This document shows, in pieces, positions 38,184 through 47,356 of a DNA stretch of 64,000 nucleotides. The DNA is taken from NCBI GenBank assembly GCA_036788835.1, contig DAIQMR010000005.1:35054-99053 (forward strand). Reading direction: 5' to 3'. The stretch comes from JALCSJ01 sp036788835 (GTDB taxonomy: Bacteria > Bacillota > Negativicutes > Acidaminococcales > Acidaminococcaceae). The position numbers and the translations under genes are program-made. The notes below the pieces were generated by a model. The model did no database searches. It had not been told where the DNA came from and saw only the letters and a list, made by a program, of their open reading frames with translations. How positions within the stretch are numbered: the stretch's first letter is position 1; each line of letters begins with the position of its first letter.

Positions 38184-39929
38184 ATGCTGCAACTATATCA
38201 AAAATTGTTTCACTATGCGCCTGAAAGGAGAATCGCTGCTTTTGGCTCCATGCTGTTGGCGGCTATTTCCACTGTCTGCTTGATGGTTGCTTATTGGTTT
38301 CTGTGGCGGCTGTTTTATGGTTTGCTTGTTAATCAGGATTATAGGCTGGCTTTTAAGTACAGTGTTTTTATTGTGGCCTTTATGTTTCTCCATGGAGTTA
38401 TTTATTTTCTGGCCCTTTTTTTATCTCATATGCTAGGTTTTAGGCTGGAAACCAATCTGAGAAAAATAGGCCTGCGCCATTTAGTAAATGCTTCCTTTAC
38501 TTTTTTTGATAAAAATCAATCCGGGGAAGTAAGAAAAATCATAGACGACAATGCCAGTGAAACACATGGAACTGTGGCTCATTTAATTCCCGATAATGTA
38601 GTGGCAGCTCTTCTGCCCATACTAATGTTTATCCTGACTTTCATGGTGGATTTCAGACTTGGCATATTGCTGGCTGTTACTGCTCTGGTAGGAGTCGTTC
38701 AGTATAAAGCTATGAGCGAGGGAGAAGAATTTATGCTGTCCTATACTAACTCTCTGGAAAAAATGAGCTCGGAAATAATTGAGTATGTGCGTGGCATGCA
38801 GGTACTGAAAATCTTTGGCATTACCGTTCGCTCTTACAAGAGTCTGTTGGATGCCATCCATAATTATGCTACGAACACCTATGAGTATTCACTTAGTTGT
38901 AGAATACCATATGTGTCTTTTCAGACTTTGTTTAACACCTACTATTTAGTTTGTATTCCCGTCAGTATTTTGTATATTTCCAGAGGAGAGCCAGCCAAGC
39001 TAGTTTTAGCAAAAATATTCTTTTTCACTTGTTTTTCAGGAGTGATGTTTGCTTCTTTTCATAGGGTAATGTTTACCTTCCAAAATAATTTTATAGCAGG
39101 GCAGGTGATGTCGCGCTTAGAAAAATTATTGAATGACATGGAGAAAGAAAAATTGAACCACGGTGCTAGACGTGATTTTCCCCATAGTGCTATTGAGTTT
39201 CGTCATGTTTCTTTTAAATACGGAGATAAATTCGTTTTACAGGATATGAGCTTTAAGTTGGAGGCTGGAAAAACCTATGCTTTAGTAGGGCCTTCTGGCT
39301 CAGGAAAATCCACCATGGCTAAACTTATCTCAGGCTTTTATCCCTTAAGCAGCGGAGTAATTACTATTGGCGGGTGCGATATACGGGATTACAGTGAAGA
39401 TGCTTTGCTGCAAAATATAGCTTTTGTTTTTCAAAACACCCAATTATTTAAGACTTCCATTTATGAGAATGTAAAAATGGGCCGCAAAAATGCTACCGGG
39501 GAAGAAGTAAGAAAGGCCCTGCATTTAGCAAGGTGTGATGATATTGTGGCTAAATTCTCTACGGGAGAAAATACTGTGATTGGGACACGAGGTGTGCATT
39601 TATCCGGCGGAGAAGTTCAAAGAATTGCCATTGCCAGAGCTATAGTGAAGAACGCCGGGATTATTATTCTGGATGAAGCATCGGCAGCCACGGACCCGGA
39701 AAATGAATACGAACTGCAGCAAGCCTTCTCCAATCTGATGAAAAACAAAACAACTATTATGATTGCTCACAGACTTTCTTCTATTAGAAATGTTGATGAA
39801 ATTTTATTTGTAGAAAACGGCAGGATAGAGGAACGTGGCACAGATGCAGAACTTATGAGCTTTAAGGGGAGATATTGCCGTCTGCAAAACTTATATATCC
39901 AAGCTAATGATTGGAGAGTGGTGCAATGA
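38184..39929 (+). CDS. ABC transporter, fused membrane/ATPase subunit (YbtP/IrtA-like)
   Basis: 581 aa. The N-terminal six-helix type I exporter-fold membrane domain spans about 1-310. The ATPase domain has Walker A GPSGSGKST (about residue 370), signature LSGGEVQR and Walker B IIILDEASAATD. It forms a half transporter that pairs with the product of the next gene (4-bp overlap). Position after the NRPS operon and exporter-type fold resemble the YbtP/YbtQ pair of yersiniabactin loci, which imports the metal complex, and IrtAB; direction (import or export) cannot be read from sequence. Base composition is less AT-rich than the NRPS genes. Confidence 0.88.
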   Translation: MLQLYQKLFHYAPERRIAAFGSMLLAAISTVCLMVAYWFLWRLFYGLLVNQDYRLAFKYSVFIVAFMFLHGVIYFLALFLSHMLGFRLETNLRKIGLRHLVNASFTFFDKNQSGEVRKIIDDNASETHGTVAHLIPDNVVAALLPILMFILTFMVDFRLGILLAVTALVGVVQYKAMSEGEEFMLSYTNSLEKMSSEIIEYVRGMQVLKIFGITVRSYKSLLDAIHNYATNTYEYSLSCRIPYVSFQTLFNTYYLVCIPVSILYISRGEPAKLVLAKIFFFTCFSGVMFASFHRVMFTFQNNFIAGQVMSRLEKLLNDMEKEKLNHGARRDFPHSAIEFRHVSFKYGDKFVLQDMSFKLEAGKTYALVGPSGSGKSTMAKLISGFYPLSSGVITIGGCDIRDYSEDALLQNIAFVFQNTQLFKTSIYENVKMGRKNATGEEVRKALHLARCDDIVAKFSTGENTVIGTRGVHLSGGEVQRIAIARAIVKNAGIIILDEASAATDPENEYELQQAFSNLMKNKTTIMIAHRLSSIRNVDEILFVENGRIEERGTDAELMSFKGRYCRLQNLYIQANDWRVVQ

Positions 39930-41650
39930 GAGAATTTCTACAGGAAAGATTTCAGCTGACACAGGCCGGGGCAGAAGGTCTGGAAAAAGCCGCCTGGTCA
40001 TCTTTTGCTTATTATATTATCTACATGCTGCCAATGATGTTCATGATGATTTTTCTCAGGGCAACTATGGAAGGTACGGATTATGGGTATAACAGATGGT
40101 TATTGGGCATCGGGGTGATTGTAATACTGATTTATGCGGTAACTGACATAAATTATAGAACTACTTTTGATGAAACATATAAAGAGTCAGCTAATTTACG
40201 TATTGATATAGCTGATATTTTAAAGAAATTGCCCTTGGCCTATTTTTCTAAGCACGATATTTCAGATTTGGCGCAGACAGTCATGGCTGATGTGGCCACT
40301 ATTGAACATGCCCTGGCTCATGCCATAGGACGCACTATAGGCTATGGCTATTTCTTCGTGATTATGGGGGTGCTTTTGTTGCTGGGAGATTATCGGCTGG
40401 GCATTTGTGTCCTAGGGCCGTTAACTGTTTCTGCGCTGTTCTTGTATTTATCCAAAAAAGCGCAAATTAAGGCTAGGGCAGCACATTATGCTAAGCTACG
40501 GAGTATTTCTGAAGACTTTCAAACAGTTATTGAAATGAGCAGGGAAATAAAAAGCTATGGCCGGCAGGAGCAAACCATGGCCAAAATTGCCGCCAGTCTC
40601 GAAGAAGCCGAGGCTATTCAGATGCGGGCCGATGTGATTCAATCTATTCCCATAAGTGCCGCCGGATGGATAACAAAACTATCCATAGGCATGACAACAC
40701 TAGTAGGGCTGGCTTTATTGCTGCGTCAAGAAGTATCGCTTCTGTACTTGATAGGCTATATTGTTTCCGCTGCAAAAATATCTGAAGGTCTGGAAGGGGT
40801 ATATATGTTCCTTGGAGAGATTTTCTACCTTGATGCCAGAATTCAGAGAATCAGGGAGCTAAGAAATACTGCTACACAAAAGGGATGGCAGATAGATTTT
40901 GCCGGCTATGACCTTGTCTTGGAAAATGTGGAGTTCTCTTACTCCGGGCAGGAACAAAAAGTGATTAAAAATGTGTCTTTTACTGCTAATCAAAATGAGA
41001 TAACAGCCATTATTGGCCCATCTGGCTGCGGTAAGACCACCTTGTTAAAATTACTGTGCAGGTTGTATGACTATGACAGGGGCAAGATTTTACTGGGCGG
41101 GCATGACATTAAAATGGTGGATACGGAGTGTTTGTTTGTCAAAATCTCCGTAGTATTTCAAGAGGTTCTTTTGTTTAATACTTCAATTTTGGAAAATATA
41201 AGGATTGGAAAAATAACTGCCTCTGACGAAGAAGTGCGAAAAGCGGCGAAGTTAGCCGGCTGTGAGGAAATCATTCAAAGGCTGCCTGCTGGCATTCAAA
41301 CAATTGTCGGGGAAAATGGCATCAGGTTATCTGGCGGTGAAAGACAGAGAATTTCCATCGCCAGGGCTATTCTCAAGGATGCCCCGGTTATTCTGTTGGA
41401 TGAGATTGCTGCTTCTTTAGACGTGGAAAACGAAGGCAAGATTCAAAAGGCCTTGAATAAGCTCATAAAAAATAAAACAGTGGTGATTATTTCCCACCGG
41501 TTGAAATCCATTCAAAATGTCAATAAAATAGTGCTCCTGGAGAAAGGCAGGATAGCTGCCATGGGCACGCACCAAGAGCTTCTGGTTGTATCGCCCTTAT
41601 ATAGAAGCATGTTGGAAAAGTCAAATCTAACGGATGCATATGAGTATTGA
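39926..41650 (+). CDS. ABC transporter, fused membrane/ATPase subunit (YbtQ/IrtB-like)
   Basis: 574 aa, partner half transporter. Membrane domain about 1-300. ATPase domain with Walker A GPSGCGKTT, signature LSGGERQR and Walker B VILLDEIAASLD; both ATP sites of the predicted heterodimer appear catalytically complete. ATG 39926 overlaps the upstream stop (ATGA) and has GGAGAG at 7-bp spacing; TTG 39911 is an alternative. It is the last gene before the tRNA-Pro boundary. Confidence 0.88.
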   Translation: MREFLQERFQLTQAGAEGLEKAAWSSFAYYIIYMLPMMFMMIFLRATMEGTDYGYNRWLLGIGVIVILIYAVTDINYRTTFDETYKESANLRIDIADILKKLPLAYFSKHDISDLAQTVMADVATIEHALAHAIGRTIGYGYFFVIMGVLLLLGDYRLGICVLGPLTVSALFLYLSKKAQIKARAAHYAKLRSISEDFQTVIEMSREIKSYGRQEQTMAKIAASLEEAEAIQMRADVIQSIPISAAGWITKLSIGMTTLVGLALLLRQEVSLLYLIGYIVSAAKISEGLEGVYMFLGEIFYLDARIQRIRELRNTATQKGWQIDFAGYDLVLENVEFSYSGQEQKVIKNVSFTANQNEITAIIGPSGCGKTTLLKLLCRLYDYDRGKILLGGHDIKMVDTECLFVKISVVFQEVLLFNTSILENIRIGKITASDEEVRKAAKLAGCEEIIQRLPAGIQTIVGENGIRLSGGERQRISIARAILKDAPVILLDEIAASLDVENEGKIQKALNKLIKNKTVVIISHRLKSIQNVNKIVLLEKGRIAAMGTHQELLVVSPLYRSMLEKSNLTDAYEY

Positions 41651-41749
41651 TGCTCTTACACGCCACACACTTTTGTCACCACATGACCATTACTTGTGCC
41701 GTTCAAGGGTGCTTCAGAAATTGTGGACTGTGCTATTTAAACATGAAAG

Positions 41750-41778
41750 TTGACAAAGTAATTTCTACCCCGTATAAT
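41750..41778 (+). promoter_or_regulatory. Consensus promoter of tRNA-Pro
   Basis: TTGACA (41750-41755), 17-bp spacer, TATAAT (41773-41778): a full consensus housekeeping promoter 11 bp before the tRNA. The ~100 bp between the ABC gene stop and this promoter show no recognisable element. Confidence 0.9.
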
Positions 41779-41789
41779 AGTATCGTTGT

Positions 41790-41866
41790 CGGGGCGTAGC
41801 GCAGTTTGGTAGCGCGCCTGGTTCGGGACTAGGAGGCCGCAGGTTCGAATCCTGTCGCCCCGACCA
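41790..41866 (+). tRNA. tRNA-Pro (anticodon CGG)
   Basis: Complete cloverleaf. Acceptor CGGGGCG pairs with CGCCCCG, D stem GCGC/GCGC, anticodon stem CCTGG/CTAGG with loop TTCGGGA (anticodon CGG at 41824-41826), variable AGGCC, T stem GCAGG/CCTGT with loop TTCGAAT, discriminator A and encoded CCA (41864-41866). A degenerate inverted copy is at 13440-13514. Confidence 0.97.
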
Positions 41867-41878
41867 ATTCTAAAGCAA

Positions 41879-41921
41879 AACAACAAGTCAAAGGTATTTT
41901 CCAATGACTTGTTGTTTTTTT
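41879..41921 (+). terminator. tRNA-Pro terminator
   Basis: Twelve-bp perfect stem (41879-41890 with 41905-41916) and a T-run. The T-run is itself the left arm of a near-perfect palindrome (41915-41941) centred on ACTATAGT. The next ~170 bp up to the autotransporter gene are AT-rich with no clear promoter. Confidence 0.9.
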
Positions 41922-42113
41922 GCGACTATAGTTGCAAAAAATTAAGGATTAAACTATGGCACTAGGACGATAGCTTAAAAAAATAATGAAAAAAATCAGT
42001 CTCTAGAACCATGTGTTTTTTTCTGCCAATATTTATCATATATTCGTGGCAATATATGACATTTATCTCAGAAGTATAGGCAATAGCTCTGAGGAGAGGT
42101 GGGAAAATAGTAC

Positions 42114-44819
42114 ATGGGAAAGAGTAAGAGAAATAGGCTTAGGGTATTAATTACAGCGACACTAGTGTTAGGAAATTATGGAGCAGCAAGTGCTGCAGGG
42201 TTAGGGAAAACTAGCGGTTTAATAGCACAAAATGGTGCTACAAGTGGCAACCTTATCTATTATGGTGCTTATAAGCAAGATGCTGATGCCGGTGACTACA
42301 AAAAAGGTACAGATGGACGGTACCAAGGCGTGGCATATAAAGTTATGGCTAATGGCACGACGAATAATAAAGTGGTTGTTATGGCAGAGAAAATTGTGGA
42401 TGCAGCGGTTTTCAGAGCAGACAGGACCGCGGCTGACGGATATCAGTGGGCACAAAGTGACATCTATAAGCAGCTAAATACTAACACTAATTCCTACCTA
42501 AATACTGCTTTTTCAAGCAAGGAGACAGGTTTAATAACAGATTCCACTATTACAACTTATGATGATGTTGCCATGCCTACACCTGAAGGCACAGAAACCA
42601 CCCAAAAGATTTATTTGCTTAGCAGCGAAGAAGCCGCCAAATATTTTGGCACGAACCCACATGATTGGGTTGTTTACCCTGAACAGCAAGCAAAGATTAC
42701 AGACTATGCTGTAACTCAGGCTGAAGGTGATTATAGTACGTCATTAACCGGAGATAATTGGCATTGGTGGCTTCGTACGCCCGGTAGCATTGTGTCTGAA
42801 CTTAATTATCAGTATGTGGATTCTATAGGCTACGATGGAATGTACACCAGCGGTGGTATACCGGATTTCGTCCTGTCCGGTGTTCGCCCGGTTTTGCAAT
42901 TAAATCTGGAATCGGTTCTCTTTACATCTGTAGCTGCTAATGACAGTGGAAAAGCTGCGGCGACCGTGGGTGGAGGTTTTATCACGCCTACAGAGATTAC
43001 TCCAACTAGCGCAGTAAAGCTGACGGTTAGGGATGAATATGATGCTGCCAACAATACTTCTGGACAACAAAAAATTAAGACCATCACTGTAAATGATACT
43101 GCTAATCTAGGTATGAAATATACAATAGCCAATGCTTACACGGGGGATAAAGCCAATAAGCAAGTGATTGCCGGTCTTATCGGCAATACCGGTTATAGCA
43201 ACTGGACTAGTTATGCCCATATGGCGAGTATTGCCAGTGGCCAGACAGAGGGAGCCGGTACAGCTGCTATTACCGCTATAGGGCTGGCAGACGGAACCTA
43301 TGGTTTATCTCTTTATAGTGAGCAGGCTAATGACTGGGACAAGACGGACTATGCCGGTGCTGTGAAAGATATCTTTAACATTAGTGTGAAGAAGGGTGCG
43401 GTAGATGAACTGGTCCTGCAATCAACTGCCGCAGCAGATCCTTTAACCGTAGATAGTGAATCAGGTGTTGTAACGCTTGAAGAAGCAGCGTACAATCAAG
43501 ATTTAACTGCACAAAATTCCGGAACTTATAAAATCCGCGACGGCAAGGATATGGTTTTGAATGGTAGTTTGATTTTGCATGATGGGATTATTGATATGAC
43601 CAAAACCCAGGGTGCTACTGTGGGAAGTTATAATACCTTGACAGTGAATAACTTAGTAGGGACGGGTAGTTTTCTTTTAGATACAGATTTTGCTAATGAG
43701 ACAGGTGATAAACTGGCCGTGCATAAGGCTGCAGCAGGTGCCGGTGGCACTATCCAGGTCTACGATGCTTCTTTGGTTACAGGTAATAAAGTAATGGGGG
43801 AGCATAACTTAATGCTAGTGCAAGATGGTTCTGGCGCTACAACTTGGACGAGTAAGAATTTAGATACCGGCGGTTTGTGGGAAATAATACCTACTGTGAA
43901 GAAGGAAGCTGATGACAATTGGTATTTAACAAATATTAAAGCTAAACCCAATCCATCTACTGCTGCAGTCATAGGCACTTTTGAAAGTGGGTATGGTCTA
44001 TGGAGAAGTGCGTTAACAGATGATAATATTCGCAGACGGTTAGGAAATCTTCGCTGCCAAGAGGATGGTTTGTGGGCAAGGCTGCAGACCGGTAAACTTT
44101 CTGGCGGTAACTATGACGGTTCCTACCAGACCTACCAAATAGGCATGGATAAGAAAATGGCAGATATTGCTTATGGTTTTGCTGTTGACTACAGTCGCGG
44201 TAATAATACTGTGACAGAAGGTACAGGCGAAGCAAGTAATACCGGCGTAAGCTTGTATGCGGCTTCTTATTACAAGAGTGGCGTTTACAGAAATGTAGTA
44301 CTAAGAGCAGGGAAGATTCAATCTGACCTTAAGAGTTGCGGACAAGTAGCGGATAGTTTTGATTATTCTACTTGGGGTTATAGTGCTAGTTACGAAGTGG
44401 GCAAGACTTTTACCAAGGACAACGGTTTTTTTGTAGAACCGGGAGCACAACTTGTCTGCGGGCATTTAGGGGGTGGAGATTATACCACGGACAGAGGGGT
44501 GAGTATAAATAAAGATGGTATCAGCAGTTTGCTGGGTCGTGTTGGCTTTGTGGCAGGACGCAAATTAAAAGATAGCGACTACTATGTAAATGCTAATGTG
44601 TATAGAGAATTTGCCGGTCGGGGAAATATGAAATTATCCTATGACATTGAACAAATGAACTATGATGGTAATCACAAGGATACTTGGTTTGAGCTAGGTA
44701 TAGGTGGTAATGTGAAGCTCTCTAAGGGTACGCATATGTATGGTGATATTTTAAAGACATTTGGTGCGGAAATACAAAAAAAATGGCAAGTTAACGCTGG
44801 CGTGAGATGGGAATTCTAA
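42114..44819 (+). CDS. Type V autotransporter with DUF6273-like passenger segment
   Basis: 901 aa. Signal peptide to about residue 28 (ASAAG). The N-terminal passenger part (about 45-262) has the DUF6273 pattern, with WHWWLRTPG, a repeated Tyr/Gly run and SGVRPVLQLNL. A pertactin-like middle region (about 440-620) has beta-helix-type repeats (GTYKIRDGKDMVLNGSL; YNTLTVNNLVGTG). A C-terminal autotransporter barrel (about 630-901) begins near RRRLGNLRCQEDGLWARL and ends VRWEF, with the terminal Phe. It is secreted through or displayed on the outer membrane; the passenger activity is unknown. AGGAGAGGTGG precedes the ATG. Confidence 0.85.
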   Translation: MGKSKRNRLRVLITATLVLGNYGAASAAGLGKTSGLIAQNGATSGNLIYYGAYKQDADAGDYKKGTDGRYQGVAYKVMANGTTNNKVVVMAEKIVDAAVFRADRTAADGYQWAQSDIYKQLNTNTNSYLNTAFSSKETGLITDSTITTYDDVAMPTPEGTETTQKIYLLSSEEAAKYFGTNPHDWVVYPEQQAKITDYAVTQAEGDYSTSLTGDNWHWWLRTPGSIVSELNYQYVDSIGYDGMYTSGGIPDFVLSGVRPVLQLNLESVLFTSVAANDSGKAAATVGGGFITPTEITPTSAVKLTVRDEYDAANNTSGQQKIKTITVNDTANLGMKYTIANAYTGDKANKQVIAGLIGNTGYSNWTSYAHMASIASGQTEGAGTAAITAIGLADGTYGLSLYSEQANDWDKTDYAGAVKDIFNISVKKGAVDELVLQSTAAADPLTVDSESGVVTLEEAAYNQDLTAQNSGTYKIRDGKDMVLNGSLILHDGIIDMTKTQGATVGSYNTLTVNNLVGTGSFLLDTDFANETGDKLAVHKAAAGAGGTIQVYDASLVTGNKVMGEHNLMLVQDGSGATTWTSKNLDTGGLWEIIPTVKKEADDNWYLTNIKAKPNPSTAAVIGTFESGYGLWRSALTDDNIRRRLGNLRCQEDGLWARLQTGKLSGGNYDGSYQTYQIGMDKKMADIAYGFAVDYSRGNNTVTEGTGEASNTGVSLYAASYYKSGVYRNVVLRAGKIQSDLKSCGQVADSFDYSTWGYSASYEVGKTFTKDNGFFVEPGAQLVCGHLGGGDYTTDRGVSINKDGISSLLGRVGFVAGRKLKDSDYYVNANVYREFAGRGNMKLSYDIEQMNYDGNHKDTWFELGIGGNVKLSKGTHMYGDILKTFGAEIQKKWQVNAGVRWEF

Positions 44820-44845
44820 TTTAATGTTAAGGCAGGCATAAAGTT

Positions 44846-44879
44846 AAACGCCCTTGTGAATATTCCCAAGGGCGTTTTT
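44846..44879. terminator. Bidirectional terminator between convergent genes
   Basis: Eleven-bp stem with AACGCCCTTG at 44847-44856 and CAAGGGCGTT from 44867, T-run on + and A-run on the opposite side. It lies between the autotransporter (+) and the DUF4127 gene (-). Confidence 0.9.
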
Positions 44880-44900
44880 GTATGAACTCTTGCAGTCCGC

Positions 44901-46562
44901 TTATTTGTGGGAGACACTGGCCAAATTTACTTTGCCGAAAGTGGGAATTACTTCAAGACGAATCTCGAAAAATCTGTCCCAGGGCAGAGTAGCTTTGTAA
45001 GAAAGGTCCTGTAAATAGTAGGCTGCGTTGTTGTTTTGGTAAAAAGGGAAACGACGTAGATTGGCATAGAGCAGGAATTTTTTGTAAAAGGCCAATTCTC
45101 TGTTAATATAATTTTCTACTAGTCCTGTATATGGAACTGTATTGTCGGCGTTAATGCCGTTTAATTCCTGAAAATTACCGATTTTGCCACGGATTTTACG
45201 CTGATAGGCCCAGTCATCTAAAAGACGGGCACAGATAAATTTCAAGTTTTCTGCGTAAAGCTTAGGCAGTTCTTCTTTGGCAAGAATTTTCTTTTGCCCT
45301 GTAACAATAACCCCTTGCGCCAAGGCGGTACCGATGGCATTGGAGGCAGAATTCCAGCCTGCATAGGAAATCAGCTGAGGAAGGGGAACATTGTCAGCTA
45401 TGAGCTGAGGCAAGATGCATTCTTTGGCATCATAGTTTAAGGACAGGTCTACTAAAGCTACGGGCCTTATCCCCATAAGTTTTTTCACGTTGGTGCCGAT
45501 GGTACTAAAGTCTTGGGTAGTTTCTTCACCGCAATGAACAAAAAGCACGAAATCAGCATTTTCCGGCTGAGCCATTTGAATTCCACCCAAAAGATTGATT
45601 TTGTCAGCTACCAGCTGGCTTAACGGTCCGGGCACAAAATGGAGAACCATGTTTTTCACTTCCGGTGTGCTGTAGGCTACATAAATCTTAGGAGCATAAT
45701 TATTCTTTTGGGCAAAGATTTTCGCTAGGGCTATCATGCCAAGTTCGTCAGCACCCTGAGTTACATGATAATTGTTTTTATGGGGCAGGGTAGCGAAAAA
45801 TTTTTCTGCGGACAGTCTATTATGATTGGGCAGGCCAAAGGCTTGGGCATCGTCCTGACCGATAATTAACTGATTGAAATTATTGCTTTCTGCTGCCTGA
45901 CCCAGCTTCATATTGAAAGCAGCATTGAATCTATATAGCTCCAAATATTTCCATTTAATTTCCATGGGAATTTCTGTCTGGAGTTCTTCGTATTGTTTCT
46001 TGTTGTAGGGAATGCCTTCCTGTTTTTTGTCCATACTGGTGGCCCATTGCATTAAATGCCATTGGTACCAGGCATCAGGCAGGATTTGGTCGCTGACCAA
46101 AAGCCTGGGAATAATGCTATAAACATAAAAATATTGAGCCGGATTATTGGTTCGCAATTCGGTTAAATAGTCCAACAAGGCGGTTTCCTGAGTCTCGGTC
46201 AGAGGTTTAACCCTAGTGTGCAATAAACCGCCGTAGCTTAGCAAATCGGTGGCAATAAGAGCACCATTGGCCCGGGGCAAGGTTTGCGAGAGCCAACTTT
46301 TCAACTGTGGCATTTTGGCGGGAGTCAGATTATGGTCCATATATTCCGCCGGGGGAAGTTCGACCTTTATCCCGGCCAAAGCTCCCAGCTGGACTGTAAA
46401 GTCAGAACAGGGAGGCCGGCTGTCTAAAGGTAGCGTGGCAAGGATATAATCACTTTTCAGGGTTCCGGGGGAAAAAGTGCTGCCACGGGGCCGAATAGTG
46501 TGATAAAATACTGCTATAACAAATGACACTAATATAACACTTATAGTTATAAGCTTTTTCAC
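44901..46562 (-). CDS. DUF4127 family protein
   Basis: 553 aa with one N-terminal membrane segment (residues 4-21, uncleaved anchor or signal peptide) and the family signature ATLPLDSRPPC near residue 43. Other conserved patches are DLLSYGGLLHTR, IGQDDAQAFG and FVHCGEE. The function of DUF4127 is not established; the Asp/His-rich patches suggest a hydrolase-like or metal-binding fold. AAGGAG precedes the start. A TATAAT box with TG extension lies at 46597-46605 on the minus strand. Confidence 0.8.
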   Translation of the reverse strand: MKKLITISVILVSFVIAVFYHTIRPRGSTFSPGTLKSDYILATLPLDSRPPCSDFTVQLGALAGIKVELPPAEYMDHNLTPAKMPQLKSWLSQTLPRANGALIATDLLSYGGLLHTRVKPLTETQETALLDYLTELRTNNPAQYFYVYSIIPRLLVSDQILPDAWYQWHLMQWATSMDKKQEGIPYNKKQYEELQTEIPMEIKWKYLELYRFNAAFNMKLGQAAESNNFNQLIIGQDDAQAFGLPNHNRLSAEKFFATLPHKNNYHVTQGADELGMIALAKIFAQKNNYAPKIYVAYSTPEVKNMVLHFVPGPLSQLVADKINLLGGIQMAQPENADFVLFVHCGEETTQDFSTIGTNVKKLMGIRPVALVDLSLNYDAKECILPQLIADNVPLPQLISYAGWNSASNAIGTALAQGVIVTGQKKILAKEELPKLYAENLKFICARLLDDWAYQRKIRGKIGNFQELNGINADNTVPYTGLVENYINRELAFYKKFLLYANLRRFPFYQNNNAAYYLQDLSYKATLPWDRFFEIRLEVIPTFGKVNLASVSHK

Positions 46563-46637
46563 AGCCGGACTCCTTTCTGTTCATAGTCTAGTGCTTATTA
46601 TAACATAGTTTAGAAGCATACATTCTAAGCATTATTG

Positions 46638-46705
46638 GATAATATTGGCAGGAGTGATGAGCAAATTCACAGCCTGCGGCAGCGGCTGACAAATTATTCG
46701 TCCGC
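46638..46705 (-). repeat. Dispersed intergenic repeat, copy 1 (short form)
   Basis: On the minus strand this carries TTTGTCAG, GCCGCAGGCTGTGAATTTGC and CTGCCAAT in the same order as copies at 52049-52151 and 59951-60126. The central part is deleted and the ends are only roughly inverted (GGATAAT / ATTATTCGTCC). It lies between DUF4127 and rsmD. Confidence 0.7.
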
Positions 46706-46739
46706 TCTTTCTTAAACTATAATTTCAGGAGAAATTTAT

Positions 46740-47291
46740 ATGAGAATTATTACAGGGAAGGCACGGGGACTTAAACTTTTTACGCCCAAGGATTATAAGG
46801 TCCGTCCCACTGCCGACAGAGTCAAAGAAGCACTATTTAATATTATAGCAGGATATATACCGGACGCACAAATACTGGATGCCTTTGCCGGCACCGGAAA
46901 CCTTGGCCTAGAAGCCTGGAGCCGTGGCGCTCGACGGGTGTACTTCATAGATGCCAGCACGGCCAGCCTCCAATTGGTCAAGTCTAACGTAGCTAAGGCC
47001 AGGGCAGAAGCCGATGTGAAGATAATCAGAGGTACAACTCCCGGGGAATTTGCCAAATTTTCCCGGCAGGGACTTAAATTTGACATTATCTTTTCCGATC
47101 CTCCCTACGACAAAGGGCTCAATCAAGCTCTTTACGAGACTTTATTACAGGAAAATATCTTAAAACCAGGGGGACTTTTGGTCTTGGAACACTCCTTGAA
47201 CGAAAATCCGGCAGATTATATAGCAGAAAACACCCAAATTAGGACAGAAAAGTACGGAGACACAAAAATTTCGTTAATAGTATGGAAATAA
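46740..47291 (+). CDS. rsmD: 16S rRNA (guanine(966)-N2)-methyltransferase
   Basis: 183-aa SAM-dependent methyltransferase. MRIITGKARGLKL is at the start, the SAM motif FAGTGNLGLEAWSRGA at about residue 43 and the catalytic FSDPPYDKG at about 120. The RsmD-CoaD gene pair is a standard Firmicute arrangement. AGGAG lies 9 bp before the ATG and a TATAAT at 46718-46723 is a probable -10. Confidence 0.95.
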   Translation: MRIITGKARGLKLFTPKDYKVRPTADRVKEALFNIIAGYIPDAQILDAFAGTGNLGLEAWSRGARRVYFIDASTASLQLVKSNVAKARAEADVKIIRGTTPGEFAKFSRQGLKFDIIFSDPPYDKGLNQALYETLLQENILKPGGLLVLEHSLNENPADYIAENTQIRTEKYGDTKISLIVWK

Positions 47292-47302
47292 AACATTATT
47301 TT

Positions 47303-47311
47303 TGCTATAAT
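47303..47311 (+). promoter_or_regulatory. Extended -10 promoter before coaD
   Basis: TGCTATAAT (TGn plus TATAAT) 45 bp before the coaD start; no clear -35. Confidence 0.45.
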
Positions 47312-47356
47312 GTTATGGAATTGCAAATTTAGTTTGCTAGTATTTGGAGGTATAAA

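Noticed and set aside
39907..40092. Small open frame overlapping the second ABC transporter start
   Set aside because: It is an out-of-frame shadow; the ABC frame is long, motif-rich and has a proper ribosome-binding site.
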